DNA of 64,000 nt from Xanthoparmelia taractica (GCA_033085395.1 JANQBS010000048.1:1-64000), one strand, 5' to 3'; shown: positions 34,986 through 46,986, counted from the stretch's first letter. Notes: a model not told the origin generated them from the letters alone. A program made the numbers and translations.

Positions 34986-36064
34986 CTAAGCCATCTTATT
35001 GCCGTCTGCGTCCACTTTGCCTCTCTGTTGCATTGCCTTGATCGACCAGGGGAAATGTGCGACTGGGATGACGAAGAAGCTAAAGCAAGATCAGCTTGTG
35101 TTCTATTGTTCAACAGGTAGAGGAGAGTGGGCTTGCCTGTTTGAGTCGTCCGCGATACCAGCCAAAGCGTTATACCAGGCCAGGAACGCCGCGAGCAACG
35201 CAAAAAAGCCGCCGGCCTTAATGACTGGGGGGTTTGGCTCACCCATGGCGTTACGATGTAGGTAGCCGATACCGAGGAGCAGGAACGCCATGTCCAGAGA
35301 GAAGAAGAGCGAGAAGAAGGCGACTGTTGAGCGCAGGGTGCAGAAGAGTAGTATGGTTGTGAAGATGAACCAGCCCTGGAGATAGTAAGTAAATACCCGA
35401 ACGAAGGACCAGGGGGAAAGCGGACGGACCATCAGGAAAAGGCCAAATTCGTCGGCGAAAGCGTTGGGGCCGGCAGCCATGAGTTGCTCTTCGATGGCAA
35501 AGCCGCCAGGTGTGAGAATGACGGCGAATGAGAGCCAGAAGCCACCGTAGGAAGAGAGCGCAGTGGCACCGAATGTGTTTCCAACAGCCATTTCCCTGTG
35601 CGACAACGGTCAGCGTTGTGGTTGGAAATTCCGGCTCTGGAATCGGGGCGTCGACGAACGTACCACATGCCTGCAAGCAATTGTATCAAGCCTCCGTATC
35701 CAAACGCAAGACCGACCACTATATTGGGAGCACTCAACCCCCGCGTGCCCATGTTGATCAAGCCCAAGACGAAGGTGGTCAAGGCGAAAGCGCTCAAGCC
35801 CAAGGGCGCCGGGTTGGCGATGCCGCGGTCCTTGACCTGCTTGTAAAGACCGGGTTGGAATTCTCCTCCAAAGGCGGGCAGGCGCTGTTCGCCACCGGTA
35901 TTGTTGACATGAGCGAGAGGACCGTAGCCGAAGCGAGCGGCGGCTGTGGCTGTTTGATGTTCCTCCTGGGTCATTTGACGGTTCATTCCGCCGGTGCCGT
36001 TGGCTTCCTTGTTGTAGTTGTTGGGGGAATTGCCAGTGAAGTCGGTGTTTGGTTGGGTGGCCAT
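34986..36064 (-). CDS. ATO/GPR1/FUN34/YaaH family acetate transporter
   Basis: Exons 36064-35664, 35595-35137 and 35079-34986; phases close to 317 residues. A hydrophilic N terminus of about 80 residues is followed by the family signature NPAPLG (84-89) and six hydrophobic segments: LSAFALTTFVLGLINMG, IVVGLAFGYGGLIQLLAG, YGGFWLSFAVI, FTYYLQGWFIFTTILLFC, STVAFFSLFFSLDMAFLLLG, GGFFALLAAFLAWYNALAG. The end FFVIPVAHFPW is characteristic of fungal acetate/ammonium exporters of the AcpA/AlcS/Ady2 group. These proton-coupled plasma-membrane channels move acetate and small monocarboxylates, and expression is usually induced by acetate or ethanol. The last intron has a GC donor (AG|gcaagc ... tttag) instead of GT; without it the conserved C terminus is lost. 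A run of 17 G lies about 130 bp upstream of the start (36190-36206). Confidence 0.88.
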
Positions 36065-39019
36065 TGTGGTGGAGAGGAGATCTTCGAGAGACCAAGGACT
36101 GTGGAGGTGGAGGTAGGGTCGGGTGGAGGACGCAATCGTTGTTGGGTTTCAGTGGGTGGTGATGCGTAAGTCGATTATATAGCAATGTCCGGGGGGGGGG
36201 GGGGGGTAATTAAAGGCGAGGGATATTCGCGGAGAGGGAAGGAGCAGTGTTGGAGGCTACCTGCAGGATATGTGTTGAATTGCAGGGGCAGTTGTGTCGA
36301 AAGAGTGAGACGGGGTGTATTGTATGCTCAGGAATGCGGAGGAATGGAGGTTTGGCCTTGCTATTTCGGTTTTCTCTTTCCTTCATTATATTTAGTTTTT
36401 GGATGCTCTCATGAATAATCAAAACAATTGCCGAAGGTGCAGCACATACATTTCCTTAGTTGCCCATCCATGTCCTCGTGCACGTCCACCAATGCTAAGG
36501 GGGGGTTCGAGACTTGCATTGGAACAGCTTAGGGTGCGGAAGGTGAAGGGACCCAAGTCCGGCAAGGTGCAGTATCTCATAAGACAGGCGTCCAATGATG
36601 TATGAATATCCCCTCCATCATCTTATGCATACAACACGGGGCATCGCCCTATAGAAGAGCTCAGAAGTTGGTACTTGTTCGTGAAGGGTTTAGTACTTAG
36701 CATTTTGGTACCTCAAAGGAGGTAAGCTGGATGAAAGCTATACAATCATTGGCGCGATATGTAGATTTGCACCAGCGATAAAGTAAGATTCATGTCATCG
36801 TCATGCTCGACATTCTTCTTTTGCCGTTCACTGTTGGTCATCAATACCGTAATAATGAACGATCCAGAAGTAAAGGTAGAGGAGACCTGGAATATTAGTT
36901 AGCGCTAAAGTGAATACAATACAAACTAAGTTCAGCGTAGTTCACCCTCCCGTAGCTCTAGTTCTTCCCCACTTCTCCACCTGCCGAAAGATCGACATGA
37001 TCACGTTGATTGGTTTCATCCCTTAACTCCGGCCTTGGCAATAAACTACTTCCGTATGAACAACTGAAAGATTACCTTACCATCCATACCTTTAAACGTT
37101 GCTGCAGTCAGACGGCTTTCATACTGCGATATTTAATTGCAGCCGGGGCTCAGCTGCCTTTGAATCCGCTCCTGCATATACAATTTGCTTCCCCCAGCAA
37201 ATGACATCTTCACCTCGTATGCATCATTTATTATTATTAGTACGTATTACTTCTAAGGTAATTATGATGAGACCTTGGCACAAGGTATTTTCCTTTCAAG
37301 TTGCCGTCGCGGGATTGATTTTCATTGGACCTGGAGCACAATCTTTCACACTCTCTGCACGATTATGCTTCCATCGGCCAAACGCAAGTGGCCAATTTTT
37401 TAATTGTTTAGCCCCTCGTTATTAATTATTGCGAGGAAGATAAAGTAGCTTTTCATCGACTGTGTTAAAGAGATCAGGTGATGAGGAGAATACCAAGGCT
37501 GAAAGCATTCAAGCTGTGGCCTAAAGTAATCAGCCCTACCAATATTCCCCATTTGCTGAAATCTCAAAGTGAAGATGGCTCACCGCCTTCGAATCAGTCC
37601 TTACCTTCTATGTCGCCCCGACAAACAATCTCAAAGTCTTTCTCTACCTCAACTATTCTACCAGGCTGCTGTGCTGGCCCATGCCCCCACTCAACAGCTT
37701 CGTATCTTTGACTTATGAGAGAAGGAAGAATCCAGATGGCGGCTGGCTGCTCTAAACAGTGCGATATTACAAACCACGTGACATTCTATTGTCCTCTTTA
37801 CTCGTCGATAAATGAGCGCACAGTGGACCATCGTGATTGAAAAGCGACGTTGAGTAGAGCTGTGGTGTACGTGATTTTAAATGAAGTACTGATGCACATC
37901 ATGGTGCTCCTGCACCATGATGTCCTTATTTTAGGGGCATGACCCAGCAGTGTGGTACCCTCATCGCCCTTGAACAAAATTCTCAATCCAGCCCTCTTCC
38001 AATGCCTTATCCCTCTCATCGCCTCATCTACAAGTCACTTTCCTATTACCCTGAGTTTCTGTGAGCGTGGCCCACCTTCGTGTCCAAGTCCCCCGTGGTT
38101 CAATTCGACAGGTCTCTCCCTTCGGCGAAGCCACCCATCTGCCTGCGAAGACATCTGATAGAAGCGGGCTGCATCTTCGCACCACCAACATGCTGTTGTG
38201 AATCCTTCCTGAGGGCGAAAACAGGTTTTCAGTGAACGCTTGGCCCGGAAAAGGAGCGATGATTCTATCATTCTGCACGGAGCTCAGCAGCGATCCCGAC
38301 GCTGCCTCTTTTTGGTGGGGTTGCTGGGTCAGTTACTCGTACCGTGATGGACTGCTCTACCTTCGTCCTCTAATCGGACTGGGTAGCCTGGTCCAAAAAG
38401 TATGGAAGTGGTTTCCACACGGGTCTACGAACAAATCGGCGTCCCGCCAAATTTCTCATCCTCGCCTTTTAGCCATATCTGACTCCCCAACTACGGTGGG
38501 AGGGCGCTCTCTTAGACAGTTCTGCTGCACCTCTATCTCCTCTGTCTGGTCTCTTGTCTTTACGTCTTCATCGCAACGCTTCATAAGCGAGCCTTCGGTT
38601 GGCGGTTGTGACCACTGCTATTGCCAAGTCCCAATTGCGTCAATGCAGGATCCGAGGCGCTATCAGATGGGGCACGCATGACCTTGAGACTGCTCTATCA
38701 GCTATACCTAGTTTTAGTTTTCGTTTTTCGCGAAGGAGCCAGCCGAGTTGCTGGTGACGATGTCTCCGGTCCCCTCCCAGGGGACTTGAGTTTTCGTGCT
38801 TTCAAATGTCTCATATCTCTGTTATCTTTCGTTGCTCTAAAGCCATCCCTTTATGACGGTAACATTGGCTTTGATAAATTTATTCAGTCGAGACACGAGG
38901 GACAAATCCAGCCAAGAAAGACACGTTCTATTAGTCACAGCGCTACATCATTTGCAGAACGCTCAAAGCATCCACCCACCACACACCAGTCTCCCTCACT
39001 CCACAGCTCCCCACTCAAA
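36065..39019. other. Long intergenic region, no supported gene
   Basis: Nearly 3 kb with a poly-G run at about 36190-36206 and moderately AT-rich DNA at 36600-37450. Frames such as 38232-38681 and the plus frame over 38621-39565 have no motif; the latter is a shadow of the crotonase gene. Nothing recognised. Confidence 0.45.
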
Positions 39020-40027
39020 TCACGACACAATCTCCACCACATCACCCGGCACACCCAACTCAAACCCCCCCGCACTCTGATCCTCCCCCAGCACCAAAAA
39101 TCGATCCGCAGCCTTCTCCGACACCTCCGTCCCCGTCAACCGAACAAACACCTCATTATCACCCTCCAGATCCCCCTCGCTCGGCCTCTGCACATTCACC
39201 CGCGCCTTAATGGCCGCAAGCCCTTGCGCAGGGAACGCCGCGATCCTCCCCGCCAACCCCTCCACCTCCCGCCTCAGCTCCCCCTCGCTCTCAAACGCCC
39301 TATTCACCCACCCAATGCTCGCCGCCGTCCCCGCATCCACGCTCCGCCCCGAAAGCATGTACTCGAGCGCGCGGGCCCGTCCGATCAGTTTCACGAGGAA
39401 CTGCACCCCGCCGGCTCCGGGCGGCACCCCGAATCCGACCTCGAACTGCGAGAGACGCGTCAAGGGGCCCGCGTACCGGATGTCGCATTGCAGGAGCACC
39501 TCGTCGCCGGCGCCGCTTGCGCGGCCGTTGATCTCGGCGATGAAGACGATGGGGAGGGTCGCTAGTAGGGTCCTGCTTCTTAGCAGCTGCTGGCCGAATA
39601 GGGTGGCGTTGCCCGGGGGTGGGACGGGGTAGGTGGGCGAGAGGGCGCGGATGTCGTAGTGGGAGAGGAAGAAGTCGGGGTTCGAGCTTGAGAGGATGAC
39701 TACTTTTGGATTGCTGGTGGTGTTGGTGCTATTGGTGTTGGTGTTTGCGGCGAGGGCGTCGAGGAAGGAGGAGAAGTCAGAGGCGAGTTTGTAGTCCCAG
39801 AGGTTTATGGGGGGGTTGTTGATTGTTGCGCGGATTATGTTGGGGCCTAGGGGGGTGGTGGTTAGGGTTCCGTGGCCTGGGGAGGAGGAGGAGGAGGAGG
39901 AGGAGGAGGAGGAGGAGCTGGGGGTTGTTGTGTTGTTGGGGGATGATGAGGGTGCTGGAGCTGCTTGTGCGGCTAGGGCGACGAAGAGGATGGGAGTCAG
40001 TGTGAAGAAGTTGGTAGGGGAGTACAT
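39020..40027 (-). CDS. Enoyl-CoA hydratase/isomerase-like (crotonase) protein with signal peptide
   Basis: Single exon, 335 residues. MYSPTNFFTLTPILFVALAAQAAPAP is a clear secretion signal with likely cleavage after AQAAPA, followed by a Ser/Thr linker containing a 13-Ser run (encoded by a GGA repeat at 39883-39917 on the plus strand). The crotonase fold follows: NPPINLWDYKLASDFSSFL, KVVILSSSNPDFFLSHYDI, LPIVFIAEINGRASGAGDE (oxyanion-hole region), LLQCDIRYAG, FEVGFGVPPGAGGVQFLVK, RALEYMLSGRSVDA, GWVNRAF. Usual crotonases are cytosolic, mitochondrial or peroxisomal and act on acyl-CoA; a secreted version cannot easily meet CoA thioesters, so its substrate is uncertain. Similar secreted crotonase-like proteins exist in fungi, to my knowledge uncharacterised. 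Strongly GC-rich compared with its flanks. Confidence 0.8.
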   Translation of the reverse strand: MYSPTNFFTLTPILFVALAAQAAPAPSSSPNNTTTPSSSSSSSSSSSSSPGHGTLTTTPLGPNIIRATINNPPINLWDYKLASDFSSFLDALAANTNTNSTNTTSNPKVVILSSSNPDFFLSHYDIRALSPTYPVPPPGNATLFGQQLLRSRTLLATLPIVFIAEINGRASGAGDEVLLQCDIRYAGPLTRLSQFEVGFGVPPGAGGVQFLVKLIGRARALEYMLSGRSVDAGTAASIGWVNRAFESEGELRREVEGLAGRIAAFPAQGLAAIKARVNVQRPSEGDLEGDNEVFVRLTGTEVSEKAADRFLVLGEDQSAGGFELGVPGDVVEIVS

Positions 40028-40830
40028 GATGATGAAGGGGATTTTTACTTGGTGATTCGCGGATGAGATGTGGAGTGAAGTGAAGTTCGCTGGACCACCA
40101 GCCCTCATTACTTTATAGGAAATCAATCCTCTTGTACATACCATACATGATAATAGTTGCTGCCTTGGCATTCATTTATCAGCGACGCGATTTATCAGCA
40201 CGTTCATGCGCGTTCAGACTGACTACACATTCATGACAAACAACCACTACTCTATTTGAAAAAATTTGTTCAGTAATCTCATCTTAGCTACCTTATGCGA
40301 CAACTCCGAGGTATATTGCATTGTATTGTATTGTACAGACAGTACTTTCTGAAGCGATTCCTTAACCGCGAAAGGATAAGGTAGTAAGTAAGTATAGGGA
40401 GACGGGGACGAGAGCGTTGAGTGGATATGATGCCGACCGCAAGCCATGCCAGCCTTGCTGTGGCTGGCTAATGAGGACAGATATATCTCACGGTGTCATT
40501 ATTGGACTGAGGCATCGGGGTTTGCTATAAGCACATCTTCGGCACAACGGCAGTCATTGGTTTTGGTGGACTGAGTTGCAATTTGACATCCGTGCTAATG
40601 GAGCAGTAGCCATGTTCTCTGTATGGAAAGCTTTCTTTTTTGTATTTACTTGTACTGTACATGGGTTCAATGCTCGCTCGCTGTTTGATTGATAAAGAAG
40701 CGATTTCGGGCGCAAAATTTCACAGCTCGCGGCTGCTGAGGCGGGGACGCTGTAGACTAGAATTATAGACGAGGGGGTGATAATCGAAGCACATGGTGAT
40801 GATGATGATGATGGACGAGCTGGAGAATTG
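40028..40830. other. Intergenic region
   Basis: Between two minus-strand genes: promoter of the crotonase gene and 3' flank of squalene synthase. The frame at 40554-40958 (-) is an out-of-frame extension of the squalene synthase end. Nothing else recognised. Confidence 0.5.
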
Positions 40831-42486
40831 CTAGAGTTCTCCATGATCGTAGTTGTGTATGATTGACTGTACGGCGCCAGCGTCTGTTGGCTTGCTGAAC
40901 TTGCCTTGGGTAAGTTCTGAGAGAGCAACGTCGAAGCGGGCGCCGAAGGCGTATGCAATTCCGAACTGGATGCTTTGTCAGTGTGAGCCGAGAATTAGCG
41001 GGAGCGGAGACATACCATAAGACATGATATGAGGAAGAGCGTGCCGAAGACAGCTACGAGCATGTAGACTGCAAGATTTTAGCGATTCTTCGTTACCATA
41101 GGTTCAGCTGTGATATCTACCTAGATCCGATTTGGCCTCTGCTTGCGCCGCCATTTCCTTGCCTTCCTTTGATGTCGGGTCTATTGGAGCCGCTGGCTCC
41201 TGGATAATTGACTTAGGGTCTTGCGAAGGGAAGATTGTTTCGATGAATTGCTCGATCTGTTCGCGCAATTAGCATGAACGCTACTTTAGATATCTCGAAA
41301 GACGGTTACCTTGCCGCACGCGATACTGATCTTTAAAAAATTGGGGTCCTTTGGTGTGTTCTTTTTGTGGATCTTCCTCGCAAAGTCCCGGAAGACCTCG
41401 CAGACCAACTTCAAGTTCTGTGTCGATTGCATCATGATCCGGCAAGCCTCACCTTTGGTGATTTTGATATTCTTCTCGAAAATCTTTGGGTTTCGGAAGA
41501 CGAGTTCTAGTGTTGCTATCGCCATTGACTGTGGTATGGCCGCAAAATTGAAGATGGATTGCTCTTTGATACCGGCGAGGTAGAAAAGGCATTGGTCGGC
41601 GTGGTGGAGGGAGTCCAGGACCATCTCCGAGCTGCAATTTAAAGCGGCTTCCTTGTATTCTGGTTTGCAAAGATCCTCGAACTTGTCCACATATTTTGAC
41701 CAGATTTCCTTGGGCCAGAACCGTCGCTTGTCGTCCACATCTTCTTTGATATCACGAATGATATTCGTTTTTTGTAGGAAAAGACCCATCGACTCCTGAA
41801 GTTGGGGACGTTCTAGCAGAATCGGATTGGCCAGACCACTCTCGACGAACAGACGAGTGAGACCATTGCCCACAAGACCCGCGACGTAGTGGCAATAGAG
41901 GTCGTAGTCCTTTATCGTATTCACACATTCGATATTATTTTCCGCTTTGTGACAAAAGTCGGCCATACCATTTCCCATCTTGAGTGTGATGTCCTTGATA
42001 ATCTCGCGGTATGCTGGCTTCACTTTCCTGAACTCTTCCGTCACATTTTGAAACTGCACGAGTAGCTCCCTATCCTTCTCGTTTGGACCACAACCATTAT
42101 AACTCCACCCTTCCTTCTCTGTGTACTTGTGAAACTCCCTTAGCAATAGGGTCTTCTCTTCAAGAGCAATGGTCATGTCATCCTCGATGGTATCGAGTCC
42201 TCGCAGGATGAGATAAAAAAGGGCGACAGGCACGAGGAGTTCGGGGTGTAATTCTTGAATGACGGCACTGAAGCTGCGGCTAGTCTTGTCCAGGAATTCG
42301 AAGCAGATTCTTAATGATGGCGTCTCTTGTTCTGGCTTTCGTTCGTGGACCGCTTGATGCCAGGTTTGCCTATCAATCCGTAAGATAATATCCTTTATGA
42401 ACTCAATTGGTGACTTACCATTGAATGATGCTTCTCAGCTCTCCAACGTGTACAGCATAATAGAGAACGTCCGTTGCTTTCACCAT
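40831..42486 (-). CDS. erg9: Squalene synthase (farnesyl-diphosphate farnesyltransferase)
   Basis: Exons 42486-42419, 42369-41310, 41256-41121, 41068-41016 and 40965-40831; phases close to 483 residues. It joins two farnesyl diphosphates head to head, via presqualene diphosphate, to squalene using NADPH, at the ER membrane. Both Asp-rich motifs are present: LDTIEDD (82-87) and the DIKEDVDDKRRFWP block, plus YCHYVAGLVGNGLTRLF and the NADPH-related FLQKTNIIRD region. One C-terminal membrane helix is encoded across exons 4 and 5 (LVAVFGTLFLISCLM-FGIAYAF), then a tail ending in HGEL. All catalytic motifs are intact. Usually a single-copy sterol gene; second copies occur in gene clusters for squalene synthase inhibitors, and whether this is the only copy cannot be told from the window. 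Confidence 0.92.
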
Positions 42487-42986
42487 ATTGACTTGAGAGC
42501 AGCGATAGTGATGAGGAGCGTTTGGTAAAAGCGCAGGCCACCGTTTTCAGCGGATTGTGAGAATATAACGACTTATAGGTGTGATTGATTTCTTTGGTAC
42601 ATATTATACAATATAACTATGGGAGACCGCCAAAAAATTCCCAGATTTTGGTTTTGACGCGTCCAAGCTATCAAAACTCCGGCCCCTTCCTTCTGGGGCC
42701 TAGAGTAATCGCTGCTTTATGCTTGCATGTATAGTCATTTCTTAACGAACAATTGCTATGACCGTTGTTATTGTTCCTTAGATAGGCGTCAAGCCAGAGA
42801 ATCTCAAACTTGGTTCTACTTCTACTTCTACTTAGGAATCTAATCGAATTAACAGAGCTCCAAAGACGTGCTATTGTCACCAAAGAAAATACATTTGAAA
42901 GATTCCATTTCCACAGAAGTATCTAGGAAGCTGAGATAGTGAGACAATCTCCTACTCAAATACTCTGGCTTGTCGCCGGTAATCGC
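42487..42986. other. Promoter region of squalene synthase
   Basis: Short AT-biased intergenic stretch between the esterase stop and the squalene synthase start. No motif identified with confidence. Confidence 0.4.
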
Positions 42987-44316
42987 TCATATTTTTGTAC
43001 TCAGCCGCTCTCTCCTTGACAATAATTCTGCTGCTTCCATGCGAGACTTGTACATCCTCTTTTTCACCTCCTCGAAAGAGAAATCCAATTGATGCTCAAC
43101 ATCCACTGACCTCTCTTGCATATCATCGGCCGACGTGAACGTTCCCTTGCTCTTGATTGCTTTCGGTTGCTCGACACAAGCCCTACAGAAATCTGCCCAC
43201 TTTCCAAAAGCCTTCTGTGCCTGAGGTAGCGTATTCAAAGGCGGTAGCAAACCAAAGCAGTGAGGCATAGCTCCATACTGCTCCCAGACCACCGGGACAG
43301 CACGCTGAGCCATGAATTTGCCCTCATCCGCCATCATTTCCTCTCCAAAACAAAGCCAAAAGGGCGGAAAGTCTGTCCAGTCCACCACGGCAACGGGACT
43401 CACGAATGGATGATGGAGGACAGTGACGTCGCAGAGCGCATTGACTCGAGGTGGCTTGGTTAGCCAAATTTCGCAGTTGGGAAAACTCGGCAATAGCGTA
43501 GGATTTATGGGGGGCAAGTAGTCCTTCTCCATATTTGCTAACCAAGACGGCATCGAGTGGGTCAGATCACCATACGGGGAAAGAGCTACAAGTCCCGCTA
43601 GTAGCTATAAGAGCACCTGCTTACCGTGGAACAAGATTTGAGGACTCCGAGTTTGTGACCTTCGCTGAGCTTGAATGATGACTTGAACGACGGCGAAGCA
43701 GATAGTCGCACCAGCGCTGTCGCCGCATAGGACTATTGAAGCTGCTAGGATCGACTTGTGAGGAGAACCAGGTGGTGGGTATAGCATGGACACGTAGACT
43801 AAGAGGGTGTCAAGAATGGCTGCGGGGAACGGGTGCTGAGGTGCCAATCGATAGCTCACGGAAAGGCAATTGCCACCTGTTAGGCCTGCCAGAGTGGCTG
43901 CTGTGCTACGACTCTCATCTAGACTCCCTTGGCTTGAATGTTGAATGTGATTGGAATCTCCTATTTCAATAGGATACCATCTTGTGACTCACAAATAGCC
44001 GCCACCATGGATATACATGATTTGAGGCGAGAAATCTCGCACTAAGCTGTCACGCTGCTGCTCGAATAGATTACGATCACGATACTCCTTAGGGCGCACC
44101 CACTCCACATCCACTGGCTCAGTATCTGGTATTTGAAAGTTTTCGCCACCATCGCCAAGTTCCTTGATAGCTTGAAGCAAGATCAAAAGAACGTCATCTT
44201 CTGTTGGCGCAGGCAGAAAGAATCGGCTTGTCCATTCCGAGTCTCGGGAAGGTCGTCTTTTGGCGCTTTTGGCGCCTGTCGAGTGGACAGTGTCGGCTGC
44301 GAGTCCGAATTAACCA
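42987..44316 (-). CDS. Alpha/beta-hydrolase (hormone-sensitive-lipase-type esterase), likely inactivated
   Basis: Motifs in order: HGGGYF (oxyanion hole; last residue restored by an intron 43992-43933), LTGGNCLSVSYRLAPQHPFPAA, CGDSAGA (nucleophile elbow), LVALSPYGDLTHSMPSW, DWTDFPPFWLCFGEEMMADEG (Asp region) and AMPHCFGLL (His). This is the HSL-like family of fungal esterases acting on small esters. A TAG at 43605-43607 interrupts the domain in frame between FHGKQVLL and LLAGLVALSPYG. A hypothetical 27-nt intron (gtaagc ... actag) would remove it in phase, but that is shorter than normal fungal introns. The 5' end is unresolved: coding sequence is clear up to about 44310 (WTSRFFLPAPTEDD), where an acceptor (ctcgcag) is plausible, and the first exon was not found. 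Divergent from the broken P450. Confidence 0.6.
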
Positions 44317-45181
44317 GGTCACGAATTTGCCTGACTAATGCTTGGATCTTGGAAGCTGGGAGAAGCTTCAGATTTCTTCTTGTCTCGGGTTACGAATTGG
44401 CATCTTTCTTGACGACATGTTGATAGATATCAAGGCTCAAAGCATGAAGACGCAGGTGTCCTGCGCCTTCAACACTGGTATTCACTCTTCTGCCGAGTAT
44501 GATGTCTCTCAGCTTGGAAACTCTTCCTCCGACACCCGAGGCTTTTGTTATGAGTGGGTAATGTATTGGTATTATTACATACGGATACAGTAATGCGGTA
44601 TGAATACGTGCACATACATGTAAGCGCTGGTAGGATTCAATATTCCCCACCACACCTGTTCAAACGAAATACTTCAGAATCCCTTAATACATTCTCCAGT
44701 CCAGTCGACAGCATATGGCACGGCCCATCCTTCGGAATGCCCGGGAATTTCTGCACCTCCTTTCGATTCCGCAATCGGATGCATGTGCAGCTCAAGCCTT
44801 CGGTTTTGGTTGCCAAGCTCATGATCATCATGAGCCCAGGAGCCCAGATTCAGGAGTTCAGTCAACGCGTCCATAGCGCAGTTGTATTTTCTGATACATT
44901 TTCTGCTGTGTAACCGCCGGCTATTGCTCCTGAGATGACGTGCACCCTGGCTTTTGTGTCCAGAATATCGACCAGTGACGCGGGGACATGTGACATTGCC
45001 CGGTAGAGCTGGCGGAGCGGGCTGGATGGTAACTGATATCTTACCTAGGTGAGTGAGTAAGGAAGGGTACTAGGTGTATGTGCAGGCATATGAAGAATAT
45101 CTGGACCAGCCCTTTCTTGCTTACTTTTGAGACATCTCTCTAATCAAAAAATACCGTCGACCTCGTTCTCGTTTTGACATC
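44317..45181. other. Divergent intergenic region
   Basis: Separates the esterase (-) from the P450 remnant (+); it may hold the missing first exon of the esterase. Open frames at 44342-44913 carry no motif. No regulatory site was identified with confidence. Confidence 0.4.
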
Positions 45182-46878
45182 ATGGAGAGGATTATGGCAA
45201 ACATCACGTTTCCATTTGCACTTCTCCTCTCGTTCCCCCCAATTGTATGCCTTGTCATGTTGGCTGCTGTCGGTCACAGTATCTACAATCGATACTTTCA
45301 TCCCCCTACGAAGACAGCCAGGTCCTATATGGGCCAGTCTTACAGACTTGTACAAGCCCTCTACGCTCTGTGGGCAAAACACATTCCCACGTCTCAATTA
45401 GCGCTACACAGGAGATACGATATATTCTTTGTGTTTCAGCAAGTAGCCGTGTCACGCTTGCTGATGACTGTCAAGGCACTGTCGTACGTTTAGCGCCAAA
45501 CCTGCTCTCAATAAGTGATCCTCAAATGCTTCCAAACGTATATCACAGATATGCGGACAGAAGCGAATTCTATATTCATGGAGTCATGGGCAAGAGAGCG
45601 CCCACTTTTCAGACTTTGGGCCACCAAGAGCATGCTGCGCGAAGGAAGATTATTGCGCCCTCGGTACGTACAGTATACTATCCAATCCTGGATCAGAAGA
45701 TCGCTTTTATGATGTGGAAATCTTATCGATGACGAATATTCAAATATTGGAGCCATTGGTGAACCAGCGGATATTGGAGTTATGTGATACGCTGAAGCAC
45801 AGGTTTGTCTGTTCTAGGCAATCCTTTGATTTTGCGGACTGGGCCAGGTAAGTACATGTATTCCACAGCAGCATGTCAGCAATGGCTCAATCCGCATATC
45901 AAGATGGTATCTACAAGACACGGCAAACCACATCACCTTTGAGGACCCAGTTAGGTTCGTAAAGAATGGGTGCGATATCAGCGGAGTCATTGCCTCCCTC
46001 CATGGCCAAGCTTTCTTTGCAGGGTTGCTAGCATCTTTACCATGGTTTGCGGATCCAATCATCAAACACCGGCTCCTCAAGAACTATTTACTACTCCACA
46101 AAGGTGACAAGACCGGGACTGGGAAATCAATGGCTGTAAGCGCAGAGCCAGGCTCTAAAAACACCAAGCTTATGTTTGAGCTCACGCTGACAAAATCACA
46201 GTATCGAGATAAAAATTTTGACGAGATGTTAACGGACCCTCAGTCCAAGCATGAAAATGCCCTTGCCAAAGAGTTTGTGAAGCATAACGAGTCACAAATG
46301 CATTCGCTGATGATTGTTGTGATTCAAGGTTCATGCAAGCCAAGGGCCCTGATGGCGACTTCGTAGGACTCGAGGACGTCAAGACTGAAATTTTGGCAAA
46401 TCTCCTGGCATGTGTCAACGAGACCCTGCGAGCATCACCGTCCACACCTGTTACACTCCCGCGTATGGTCTCTGATGGCGGGTTGCTACTTAACAATACA
46501 TTCATTCCGCCCCGGACAGAGATTAGGGCCAATCCTTACGTTGTTAATCGCGATCAAATGGTATTTGGGACGGATGCGGATGATTTCAACCCAGAAAGAT
46601 GGCTAGAATACCCTGAAAGGACTAAGAAAATGCACAAATGAATGCTCACCTGGGGTTGGGGTCTCAGGGACTGTGTAGGAAGGCATCTCGCACGTATGTT
46701 AGCATAAAAGCTGTTGTTTCAGGTATATTTCGTCTTTCTTGACTCACTGAAGTACATTTCTCACTCTTCCTCGCCATGCAGCTTTTCAGAGACTTTCAAA
46801 TTGAAAGGCTATCAGATGAAGAGGGACGTGGTAGAAGCAACGATTGAGGGTTATATATCTACAAAGGCCAATGGCTGA
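45182..46878 (+). pseudogene. Cytochrome P450, broken by internal deletion and stop
   Basis: Starts with a membrane anchor (FPFALLLSFPPIVCLVMLAAV) and the usual YNRYFHP hinge; later VVRLAPNLLSISDPQMLP, TFQTLGHQEHAARRKIIAPS, SFDFADWARYLQD. Three lesions: the expected first donor after HRRYG reads gatata rather than gtatat; the I-helix (A/GGxDTT), following helices and the stretch up to the K-helix are missing, so that EILANLLA runs straight into CVNETLRASPSTP at about 46410; and a TGA at about 46639 precedes the heme loop WGWGLRDCVGRHLA. The K-helix ETLR, the DDFNPERWLEYP block and the heme cysteine are otherwise kept, and the frame ends at GYISTKANG (46878). Without the I-helix, oxygen activation is impossible, so the gene is very probably dead. 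Confidence 0.75.
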
Positions 46879-46986
46879 TCTTCAACAAAAGATTTGGAAA
46901 GTGATCACACAAGGAGCTAGAGCCACAAGTCTTCTGCCTTCTAGATTTCTATCATAAAATAGACTGATGTGCTGGACAGTCTCTCC

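Noticed and set aside
35528..36169. 213-codon plus-strand frame over the ATO transporter
   Set aside because: Antisense shadow; the minus strand carries the NPAPLG signature and membrane helices.
38621..39565. 314-codon plus-strand frame rich in His, Pro and Arg
   Set aside because: It is largely antisense to the crotonase gene, whose minus-strand frame has clear domain motifs; the plus frame is a GC-rich shadow.
40831..42486. Squalene synthase as another broken member of the block
   Set aside because: All five exons close in phase and both Asp-rich motifs and the membrane anchor are intact.
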